In this document: one piece after another, positions 1 through 6,221 of the stretch | Layout: each line of letters starts with the position of its first letter | Position numbering within the stretch: the first letter of the stretch is position 1 | DNA from: an uncultured Lachnospiraceae bacterium | GTDB taxonomy: Bacteria; Bacillota; Clostridia; Lachnospirales; Lachnospiraceae | Assembly: GCA_902803635.1 (NCBI GenBank) | Contig: CADCQU010000298.1 | Span: forward strand, 1-16,078 | Reading direction: 5' to 3' | DNA: 16,078 bases | Made by a program: the position numbers and the translations under genes | Notes under the pieces: generated by a model | Databases searched by the model: none | What the model saw: only the letters and a program-made list of their open reading frames with translations | What the model was told of the DNA's origin: nothing

Positions 1-221
1 CCGTACCGGAGTCGTTGTCATCCTGAGCGAAGCGAAGGATCCCGTCCGTGTCGGAGCCGTTGTCATCCTGAGCGAAGCGAAGGATCCCGTCCGTGTCGGA
101 GCCGTTGTCATCCTGAGCGAAGCGAAGGATCCCATCCATGCCGGAGCCGTTGTCATCCTGAGCGAAGCGAAGGATCTCGTCCGTACCGGAGCCGTTGTCA
201 TCCTGAGCGAAGCGAAGGATC
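1..221. repeat. 45-bp tandem repeat array (five copies, continues past window edge)
   Basis: Five copies of a 25-bp core beginning GTCATCCTGAGCGAAGCGAA and ending GGATC start at 17, 62, 107, 152 and 197, exactly 45 bp apart. The core is identical in all five copies. The 20-bp linkers differ: those after copies 1 and 2 are identical, and those after copies 3 and 4 each carry a few substitutions. Bases 1-16 match the end of a linker, so the array probably continues beyond the window. The core has short inverted arms (ATCCT/AGGAT) and could form a small hairpin. This core resembles a dispersed repeat known from many unrelated bacterial genomes. Because the period is 15 codons, both strands stay open through the array, and on the minus strand it extends the flavoprotein gene. 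Confidence 0.95.
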
Positions 222-811
222 CCGTCCGGGTTATCGAAAACTTGAAGGGATTCTTCGTCACTTTGGGGGCCTTTCAAAGAGTATGTGCACTCTTCTTTAA
301 ACACTCCCGTTATTTCCCTCCCCGCAAGGAGATCCTCCCTGGTTGCGTAAATGCGGACGGTAACGTCGTCCGCATTGAGGGTCTTTGCAAGCAGCCTGCC
401 ATACTCCTGGGCGGTCTCCTGCTCGCTGGCATTTTTCGGGCCGTAGAGGCGCAAAGCAAGCACAAACCTTGTAACCGCCTGCATGGAAAATCGCGTTTCC
501 TTCTTCCGCACCTCTTCCACGGGCCGGAGATAGGCAAAGAGCCGGTCGAGGGCGGCCTTGACCAGCGGACTAAGTCCGCCGTACGTGCAGGCCGAGACAA
601 GCTCAATCTCCTCGAAATATCCCAGCGTCTCCAAATCCTCCGTCAGCGCATCTCGAATGGCACAGTGCCCGAACCGCCGCGCAAAGCAGTCCATGCAGCC
701 GATACAGGGGTAGATGCGCATCCCTTCGTGCACGAAAATACGGGTGTTGAGCATATTCCGGGGAAGACTGCGAAGCTCCGCCTCCGAGATGTCTCCCAGC
801 ACAATCTTCAA
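1..811 (-). CDS. Flavodoxin-family iron-sulfur flavoprotein with repeat-encoded C-terminal tail (partial)
   Basis: The minus-strand frame is open from a TTG at 811 to the window edge, so the C-terminus lies outside. AAGGGGGTGA sits at normal spacing before the TTG; an in-frame ATG at 835 is the alternative. Residues 36-50 hold four cysteines in a CX2CX2CX7C pattern (PCIGCMDCFARRFGHC), followed by CTYGGLSP at 75-82 and a conserved-looking KAALDR. These are the features of the NADPH-dependent FMN reductase/iron-sulfur flavoprotein group that binds FMN and a 4Fe-4S cluster. The usual N-terminal GSPR phosphate loop is not seen, as in a shortened subgroup of clostridial flavodoxin-family proteins. 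From residue 196 the protein becomes a 15-residue repeat (DGILRFAQDDNGSGT and variants) encoded by the tandem array, with about 75 such residues visible. It lies 122 bp after the ribonuclease lipoprotein gene and has no obvious promoter of its own. The physiological electron partner is unknown. Confidence 0.75.
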   Translation of the reverse strand, partial: MKIVLGDISEAELRSLPRNMLNTRIFVHEGMRIYPCIGCMDCFARRFGHCAIRDALTEDLETLGYFEEIELVSACTYGGLSPLVKAALDRLFAYLRPVEEVRKKETRFSMQAVTRFVLALRLYGPKNASEQETAQEYGRLLAKTLNADDVTVRIYATREDLLAGREITGVFKEECTYSLKGPQSDEESLQVFDNPDGILRFAQDDNGSGTDEILRFAQDDNGSGMDGILRFAQDDNGSDTDGILRFAQDDNGSDTDGILRFAQDDNDSGT

Positions 812-815
812 GCCC

Positions 816-893
816 TCACCCCCTTCCCTCGTCATACGCCTGTTCGCGAGGACACGAAAAACGCTTTCCGTTGCATTGTTCGCAGCGGTTCAT
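816..893 (-). CDS. Possible 25-residue cysteine-rich ORF
   Basis: A short frame from ATG at 893 reads MNRCEQCNGKRFSCPREQAY and stops in a TGA that lies inside the ribosome binding site of the following flavoprotein gene. This layout would allow translational coupling. It has three cysteines (CX2CX8C), which could form a small metal-binding knuckle. No good ribosome binding site is seen at normal spacing before the ATG, although an AAAGG lies further upstream. I do not recognise the product, and it may be a chance frame in a 122-bp intergenic gap. Confidence 0.2.
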   Translation of the reverse strand: MNRCEQCNGKRFSCPREQAYDEGRG

Positions 894-933
894 ACAATCC
901 GACAATCGCCTTTCTGGTCATTGCCCACGACGG

Positions 934-1587
934 TTAGTACAATCGCTCAAACGACTTATAATGGTCGTCCGTATAGTAGATGCGCCCGTCGTCGGAATAG
1001 ACCAGGCGTTTTGCGTTCGCATTTTTCCCGTTAAAATCGATATCACATTCGCGATAGTCCCCATCCGGCAAAAGGCCCTCGGAATTTCCAAAATAACCGC
1101 CGCCGATGCTCATACCCGGCGCGACCCTCCATAGATTCTTCCGGGAGGAATCCCAGCCAAGCTTCTTTGCCTTGGTCTTGGTAATATAATTGGAAGGCAA
1201 ATGCCCGAACTCGTGGAGGTAGGCCGCAACCTCCTCCTTCGAGGTATATGTGCCCTCCTCGACAACGGAAACCTTCCGCCCGCTTTGGGCGGGGTTTTCC
1301 GTCGTACTCTCCGGTCCCTGGGATTCCTCTTCCTCCGTAGCGTTGGAGAGAGATTCCTGTGACTCCGCCTCGTTTCCCGATGAGGTTAGCTCCTGAGAAT
1401 CTTCGTTCGAGGCATCCTTCGATATTGATAAACTGTCGGCAGCTGCTTTCGATGAGGAACCCTCGTCCACGACTACGAGGCCCGTGCCGGAGGATGTGCT
1501 CCCTGCACTTTTCCCACAGGCCGTGACGAGAAGCATGATCAAAAGAAGCGACAACCATCGAAAACATCTGCTCCACCGGTTCTTCAT
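934..1587 (-). CDS. Lipoprotein with barnase-type guanyl-specific ribonuclease domain
   Basis: The 217-residue protein begins with a basic stretch and hydrophobic core ending in the lipobox VTAC, with Cys24 as the lipidation site, so it should be membrane-anchored outside the cell. Residues 25-105 are a Ser/Glu/Asn-rich low-complexity linker. Residues 115-217 align along their length with barnase: LPSNYITK (Lys137, barnase Lys27), SIGGGYF, YRECDID (Glu180, barnase general base Glu73), KRLVYS (Arg194, barnase Arg87) and TDDHY (His209, general acid His102). The position of barnase Arg83 is Ala190 in a gap-free alignment, which may lower activity. The start is supported by AGGAGGT before the ATG. 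It follows the chain-length gene by 57 bp in the same direction. No barstar inhibitor gene is visible in the window. A role in RNA scavenging, competition or matrix eDNA/RNA handling is possible but not shown. Confidence 0.9.
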   Translation of the reverse strand: MKNRWSRCFRWLSLLLIMLLVTACGKSAGSTSSGTGLVVVDEGSSSKAAADSLSISKDASNEDSQELTSSGNEAESQESLSNATEEEESQGPESTTENPAQSGRKVSVVEEGTYTSKEEVAAYLHEFGHLPSNYITKTKAKKLGWDSSRKNLWRVAPGMSIGGGYFGNSEGLLPDGDYRECDIDFNGKNANAKRLVYSDDGRIYYTDDHYKSFERLY

Positions 1588-1644
1588 CTTCCTACCTCCT
1601 CATCCAGCGAATCCTTCGTTTCATAAACTTCCGTAAAGTATTTT

Positions 1645-3249
1645 TTACAGATAAATCGCTCCAAGCACCGGCTTCTCCCAATCCGCCGCCACAAGAACGT
1701 CATTTGCGGCAAGGCGGTAGGAGGACTTGAGCGGCTCCTCCACGAGGACGATGCCGTCGCAGCCCTTGAGGGCCTCGACCGTTTTCGGATCCGAGAAAAG
1801 ACCCGGCTGGCAAACAAACTCCTGCGGGAGGCCATTTGCCGAAAGCTCCTTCGCAATCGTGGCCAGCTGGCGCGTGCTCACATCGCCTGTCAGCAGGAGG
1901 CGTTTTGCGCCCTCGCCATACTCGCCGATAAAGCCTGCGGCCTTCTGCAGCCGCTCCGCATCGCTCCCAACAAAATCCTTCGTCCGGCCAATCCGGTCAA
2001 GGAGGGCGTCAAGGCCCTTCAAGGCCTTCCCCTTCCGCTTTGCCGTCAGCTCGGTCAGCGTACGCACGCCGTGGCCGGCAAGGTCATTACCATCCACGAT
2101 CCGCCCGCGAAGGAGGATGATGAGCATAAAGAGGAAGGTGAGGGCCACCACGCCAAGGATGTAGCCGGCGACGGCGTAGATCACAAGCTTCACACGGCTG
2201 TACTTGGGCAGCTCCGGAAGCTCGGTCTCCGGATTGTCAATGTCCACCATGCCGGAGCCATCTCCCGACGCCAGTGCCTGAAGGGCCTCGTTTGCCCGTT
2301 TCTTATAACTGGCAATCGTACTCTCCAGCGTGTAATAGTTCTTCCAGGCATTTGTCGAAAAGCTGACAAGGTCGCTGTTGTAGACCAGCTGGAAACCGCC
2401 CAGAAGGACGCGCAGCTTGTGGGGACCATAATCCGCCTCGATGGCGGCATATTCCTGCTTGAGCTGGTCGCTAATCGCGGTCACGATCTTCTCCAGATCC
2501 TCGCGGTCGTAGTGGTAGATAGAGTAGCGGATGATGCCCGCATCGTAATCGGGGTTGATATTGATCAGCTCGCGGATGTAGTTCCGCTGGCTGTTCAGCT
2601 CCGTAGCAAGTGAGGTGTAATCTACCTTGGAGGTAAGCGCGCTGCGGTAACGCGAAAGCATATGGTTGAGGACGGTCGTCGAAAGCTCCTGTTCCGCCCC
2701 CTCCGCCGTATCAACATAGATTTCACAAATCGACTGCCATGCGGCGTAAGGATCGATCTTCATCTTAATGGAATTAGCCATATAGGTGCGCATGCCGTCC
2801 ATTGCCCGGTCCACAGCATCAAGGGAGGTCAACAGTTCACGAACGCTAATCTGCCCCTTCGCCTCGATCTCGGCGATCAGGGTCTCCACGTTCTGAAGGT
2901 TCAGATTCGAGAAATCCTCCTCCAGGGGTTCTTCGGCCTCCTCGTTCTGTTCCGTCTGCACCTTTCCGCTTCCATCCGAACTCTCCGTCGCCTCGATGCT
3001 GCCGGACGTATCATTTCCCGCCACGACCGTTCCGGTCGGGAGCACGCCGGCGGCCTCCTGTGCAGCAAGGGCCATGGCCCTCGCATCCTCGGCCGCAGTC
3101 AGATCCTTCTTAAAAGAGCGCTCATAGAAAACTGCCCCCGCCGCCGCAAAGACGAGCGAGAGGATGAGGATGATCCGCCAGTGTCGAAGGGCCGCCCGGA
3201 GGAGCGACCAAATCTTAACTTCGCGATCCATTTTTTCCTTAACCTGCAT
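1645..3249 (-). CDS. Wzz/CpsC-like polysaccharide chain-length protein with degenerate kinase-like C-terminal domain
   Basis: This 534-residue protein has the polysaccharide co-polymerase layout. A first membrane helix lies at about 24-41 and a second at about 353-381. A large extracytoplasmic region rich in predicted helix lies between them, including an acidic Ser/Glu-rich stretch at about 70-112, and a Pro-rich segment (ELPELPKY) precedes the second helix. About 150 cytoplasmic residues follow, with an alternating hydrophobic-strand pattern (RLLLTGD, CDGIVLVEEP, EKPVLGAIYL) resembling the fold of BY-kinases such as CpsD. There is no Walker A motif and no C-terminal tyrosine cluster, so it should not be an active kinase. 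GGAGG six bases before the ATG fixes the start. Such proteins set the length of polymer made by Wzy, and its operon neighbours support that role. The exact polymer is unknown. Confidence 0.85.
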   Translation of the reverse strand: MQVKEKMDREVKIWSLLRAALRHWRIILILSLVFAAAGAVFYERSFKKDLTAAEDARAMALAAQEAAGVLPTGTVVAGNDTSGSIEATESSDGSGKVQTEQNEEAEEPLEEDFSNLNLQNVETLIAEIEAKGQISVRELLTSLDAVDRAMDGMRTYMANSIKMKIDPYAAWQSICEIYVDTAEGAEQELSTTVLNHMLSRYRSALTSKVDYTSLATELNSQRNYIRELININPDYDAGIIRYSIYHYDREDLEKIVTAISDQLKQEYAAIEADYGPHKLRVLLGGFQLVYNSDLVSFSTNAWKNYYTLESTIASYKKRANEALQALASGDGSGMVDIDNPETELPELPKYSRVKLVIYAVAGYILGVVALTFLFMLIILLRGRIVDGNDLAGHGVRTLTELTAKRKGKALKGLDALLDRIGRTKDFVGSDAERLQKAAGFIGEYGEGAKRLLLTGDVSTRQLATIAKELSANGLPQEFVCQPGLFSDPKTVEALKGCDGIVLVEEPLKSSYRLAANDVLVAADWEKPVLGAIYL

Positions 3250-3276
3250 ACTTTACCTCCATATGTTCCAAAATCC

Positions 3277-3708
3277 TCAGGCTTCTCCAATACGGTCGCC
3301 CTTCTCATCCCGCAGCTCGGTGCTGGAAATCCCGGGCGTGTGCGGCAGGTAGACCACCTCCGCGCCAAGCGGGCGAAGCTCCTCCTCCGTCCTCGCCCAG
3401 CGGGCATTTCCCTTCCAATCGTCCCCGATGAAGATGGCGTCAAAATGCACGTCCTCCCAGATCTTCGTCTTGTCGAGCGTCGTCGCGATGATGCATTTGT
3501 CAACCGCCTTAATGTTCGAGACGATCTCCTGGCGGTCCGCCTCGGAAATGACCGGCGTCTTGTGCTTATAGGCCTCCACGAGCGCGTCCGCGTTCACGCC
3601 GACGATCAGCGTCTCGCACCGCTCCTTCGCGCGGTTCAAAAGCCGCAAATGCCCGATGTGGAACATGTCATATACACCCTGCGTATATCCAACTTTATAT
3701 TTCTTCAC
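3277..3708 (-). CDS. TagD-like nucleotidyltransferase (CDP-alcohol synthesis)
   Basis: A 143-residue cytidylyltransferase of the HIGH superfamily. The N-terminus MKKYKVGYTQGVYDMFHIGH carries the nucleotide-binding HXGH at 17-20, GDDW lies at 95-98 and HTPGISST at 123-130, corresponding to the RTXGISTT signature. It is expected to join CTP to glycerol-3-phosphate or a related alcohol phosphate, releasing pyrophosphate in the cytoplasm. I chose the GTG at 3708 because it gives the usual family N-terminus and has AGGAG upstream. A GTG at 3738 overlapping the previous stop would add ten residues. It follows the TagB-like gene directly, which suggests that it supplies or shares that enzyme's donor. 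It is clearly diverged from the second TagD in this operon (9108-9512), so the substrate may differ. Confidence 0.85.
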   Translation of the reverse strand: MKKYKVGYTQGVYDMFHIGHLRLLNRAKERCETLIVGVNADALVEAYKHKTPVISEADRQEIVSNIKAVDKCIIATTLDKTKIWEDVHFDAIFIGDDWKGNARWARTEEELRPLGAEVVYLPHTPGISSTELRDEKGDRIGEA

Positions 3709-3734
3709 AGTATTTTTCTCTCCTGTCAAATGCT

Positions 3735-4985
3735 TCACGACCGTTCCATAATCGTCCGGTATATTCTCTCCGTATAGTTCTGGCAGAGGTTGTGCATCTT
3801 CGGAAGGATCCGGGCGCGTTCCATTGCGAAGCGGTCATCATCCCTTGCCACGTCCTCCAGGAAGGCCGTGAAATCGGCAAAGCCATAGAGGTGGTGCCCC
3901 GGCATGTAGGCCAGCGGATCCGAAAAGACGAAGCCCCGCGCCTCCTTGTATTCCGCAAAGTCCTCCAGCGCGAACGCCATCGGCCGGTTCAGCAGCATAA
4001 AATCCACGCTCACCGAGGAATAATCGCTCACAAGCGCGTCCGCCTCGTGGAGAAGCGCGTAGAGCTCCACGCCCGCCTCCACAAGGTCCTCATTTCCGAG
4101 GAAACAGATATTTGCAAAATCCCGTCCCTCCGAGCTATACCGAAGCTGCATGGGATGGCGCTTGATGACAAGCCTAAGGTTCCTCCTCCCAAGCGCCCTG
4201 TCAAGCTCCAAAAGCTCCTCCTCGGAGGCAAGGAGCGGCAGGTCGTAGGCCCGTCCCGTCTTTCCCTCCGCATATTTTCCGTTCTTCGTGTTCCGGAAGG
4301 TCGGCATCCAGAAAATCAATCGGACAGCCTCCCCCCTTAATTTTTCGGCAAATGCCGCCGCCTTCTTCCCGCCGCGGATGAGAAGATCATACCGCGGGTA
4401 GCCGAGCGGCAAAATGGCCTCCCGCGGGCAGCCCCAGAACGCCGTCTTCGTCTCCACGAAGACCGGCCCCGGCACGAGCGCAAGGTCGAAGGGGTTCTCC
4501 TTCGTGTAAGCCTCCGCCGTGTTGGTATCCTTGTAGCCACAGCCGTGCCAGAGGTTCACGAACGTCTGCCCCGCACGCTTCGGAACACCCTTGATCGGGC
4601 CGCCGTGCGTGAAGAATACGTAGCGGCTCGTCCGAAGCTCGCGCAAAACCCGAAGCGGGATGTCCTTCCCCGTCCGGCGAAGGAACAAAGTATCGGCGGG
4701 GGCATTTGCCGGAACCTTCGCCTCCGGCTCCACGTACCAGACGTAGGTCCTCCCCGGTTTCGGATCCCTCTTCCGTATATATTCGTAGAGCACCCTCGCA
4801 TTGTCCGCATACGGCGGCAGCGAGACGAAGAACATCTTCTCCGGGTCGATGGGGAGCTTTCCATACCGCCGAAGGAGCGTCGGCCGGAGCATCGCGTTCC
4901 CCGCACTCCGAAGGGCGTACGAGGCCGTCCCAAAAACACCCCGCTCGCGGAGCTTCCCTTTTACTTTTCCAACAAATCCAGCCAT
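3735..4985 (-). CDS. TagB/TagF-family CDP-glycerol glycerophosphotransferase
   Basis: A roughly 416-residue peripheral membrane enzyme of the CDP-glycerol:glycerophosphotransferase family, which transfers glycerol phosphate (or ribitol phosphate) from the CDP-alcohol onto lipid-linked glycans. Visible family motifs, numbered from the chosen start, are THGGPIKGVPK near 126, NLWHGCGYK at about 144-152, LGYPRYD near 195-200, KRHP near 275-278 and SDYSSVSVDF near 320-329. The His residues of the WHG and RHP motifs are those expected to act in catalysis. I prefer ATG 4985 because GAGG lies six bases upstream; an ATG at 4997 would add four residues but has no clear ribosome binding site. It starts 15 bp after the Wzy stop codon and precedes a TagD-like gene. 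Length suits a single-domain TagB-like enzyme rather than the longer TagF polymerase. Confidence 0.9.
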   Translation of the reverse strand: MAGFVGKVKGKLRERGVFGTASYALRSAGNAMLRPTLLRRYGKLPIDPEKMFFVSLPPYADNARVLYEYIRKRDPKPGRTYVWYVEPEAKVPANAPADTLFLRRTGKDIPLRVLRELRTSRYVFFTHGGPIKGVPKRAGQTFVNLWHGCGYKDTNTAEAYTKENPFDLALVPGPVFVETKTAFWGCPREAILPLGYPRYDLLIRGGKKAAAFAEKLRGEAVRLIFWMPTFRNTKNGKYAEGKTGRAYDLPLLASEEELLELDRALGRRNLRLVIKRHPMQLRYSSEGRDFANICFLGNEDLVEAGVELYALLHEADALVSDYSSVSVDFMLLNRPMAFALEDFAEYKEARGFVFSDPLAYMPGHHLYGFADFTAFLEDVARDDDRFAMERARILPKMHNLCQNYTERIYRTIMERS

Positions 4986-5000
4986 AGAGAACCTCATTAT

Positions 5001-6182
5001 TTAGCTTTTTAAAACAGCGCCCTTCGTCCTCCGAAGTCCCGGCGGGAGTGCCAGCACCTTCTTCGGCAGCCGTGCAAATGCCCAGATTTCAGGCTTTAAG
5101 AAGAGCAGCAGCGTGATATTGAACCCGACGCGAAGGAACGAGGCTTCCATGAAGCCATAGAGAATGAAGAAAAACGAGAAAAACGCAATCTCGTACTGCC
5201 GCGTCCGGTACGCCCAGAAAATAATGAGCGCATAGGCAAGGCAGAGAAAGATCGTGAAGAGAAGCCCGTTTTGCAGAAGGCAGCGGATGTAGCCGGAATC
5301 GAGCGTCTTGTCGGTCATGATCGTATCCGTAAGCCGCCGCCCGAAGAGCGTGACCGAATACCGTTTCCAGTAAACCGTCTGCAGCCGGATGCGCCCGGAG
5401 AGCAGGATGCTGATCTTTTGCGCGATTGGATTCTTCTTAATATAAAGAATTGTCAGCGCCACGCTGCTCGAAAGGAGAAGCGTCGGCGAAAGCGCCATCA
5501 TCCATTTGACAAAGCGTGAGCGCATAAACGCGGGGAAGACCCGGTACAACAGGAAGCAGAGCAAGGTCGCCACGAGGCAAATGAGCGATGTCCGCGAATG
5601 TGTCACGGACATGACAATAGCGGCGCAGACAAATGCGAACAAATAGTGCACGAACCGCGCCGTAGTACCCACAATTAAGAACAATTCCGCCACCAGGATG
5701 AAGACGTAGCTGGCGAAGGTGTTGGGATGGTGGAAGCCCCAGGCCTCCTTGTACTTGTGAAAATAGTAGCCGGTCACGTTCTTGATGAGGCCGAGGCCGC
5801 AGCCTCCGAGCACGACAAAGAGCATGGTCGCGCGGAGGCAGAAATCCACCTTGGCAAAGCGTTTGAAGTCAATGTCCTTTGCCGCGTAGGCAAAGAGGAC
5901 GAATACCAGAAGGTCGCGGTTCTGCACCTTTAGCTCCACCAGAGCCACGAGACATAAAAAGAGCAGGTGCCACAGGTTCACACGATGGCAGAGGATATAG
6001 ATGGCCAATGCGCCCATGGTCAGGAACTGCACCAGCGTCATCGCGGTCTTCACGTTCGGGTTCGAGAAGAGCGCGGACATCCACAAAAGCACGTAAAGGC
6101 AAAAATACGCTCCCCAGATCAGCAGGAAGAGCGTGGGCAGCGGACGTGCTTCCGCCCGCGCATCCCTTTGCGTTTTCTCCAT
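5001..6182 (-). CDS. Wzy-like O-antigen/capsule repeat-unit polymerase
   Basis: A 393-residue integral membrane protein with about ten to eleven predicted helices, spread from residue 18 almost to the C-terminus. Its layout fits O-antigen polymerases. GFHHPNTFASYV near the middle resembles the HPNT segment of Wzy/WaaL proteins and is followed by a THSRTS motif. A longer extracytoplasmic loop (SGRIRLQTVYWKRY to LDSGYIRCLLQNGLL) is the usual site of catalytic Arg residues. It would join lipid-linked repeat units at the outer face of the membrane. Sequence conservation in this family is weak, so the call rests on topology, the HPNT-like segment and neighbours. AAAGGAGG lies 11 bases before the ATG, slightly far but plausible. 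Confidence 0.8.
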   Translation of the reverse strand: MEKTQRDARAEARPLPTLFLLIWGAYFCLYVLLWMSALFSNPNVKTAMTLVQFLTMGALAIYILCHRVNLWHLLFLCLVALVELKVQNRDLLVFVLFAYAAKDIDFKRFAKVDFCLRATMLFVVLGGCGLGLIKNVTGYYFHKYKEAWGFHHPNTFASYVFILVAELFLIVGTTARFVHYLFAFVCAAIVMSVTHSRTSLICLVATLLCFLLYRVFPAFMRSRFVKWMMALSPTLLLSSSVALTILYIKKNPIAQKISILLSGRIRLQTVYWKRYSVTLFGRRLTDTIMTDKTLDSGYIRCLLQNGLLFTIFLCLAYALIIFWAYRTRQYEIAFFSFFFILYGFMEASFLRVGFNITLLLFLKPEIWAFARLPKKVLALPPGLRRTKGAVLKS

Positions 6183-6221
6183 TCTCCCGCGTTCCTCCTT
6201 TCCAGCGAACTTATTATTTCA

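Noticed and set aside
1..221. CRISPR-like array (25-bp repeats, 20-bp spacers)
   Set aside because: Linkers are near-identical to each other rather than unique, the period is exactly 45 bp, the repeat matches a common dispersed element and no cas gene is present.
1..937. Long plus-strand open frame through the repeats reading VILSEAKDP and onward
   Set aside because: It is the complement of the flavoprotein gene. Only the minus strand has a ribosome binding site, an iron-sulfur cysteine motif and family-like sequence; the repeat is open in several frames on both strands.
3735..3958. Overlapping minus-strand frame joining the TagB-like and TagD-like genes
   Set aside because: It is an out-of-frame shadow; both real genes have intact motifs in their own frames.
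2071..5012. Long plus-strand open frames across the polysaccharide genes (for example 2662-3777 and 5967-7220)
   Set aside because: They are antisense shadows typical of GC-rich coding DNA; their translations show no family motifs and they lack ribosome binding sites.
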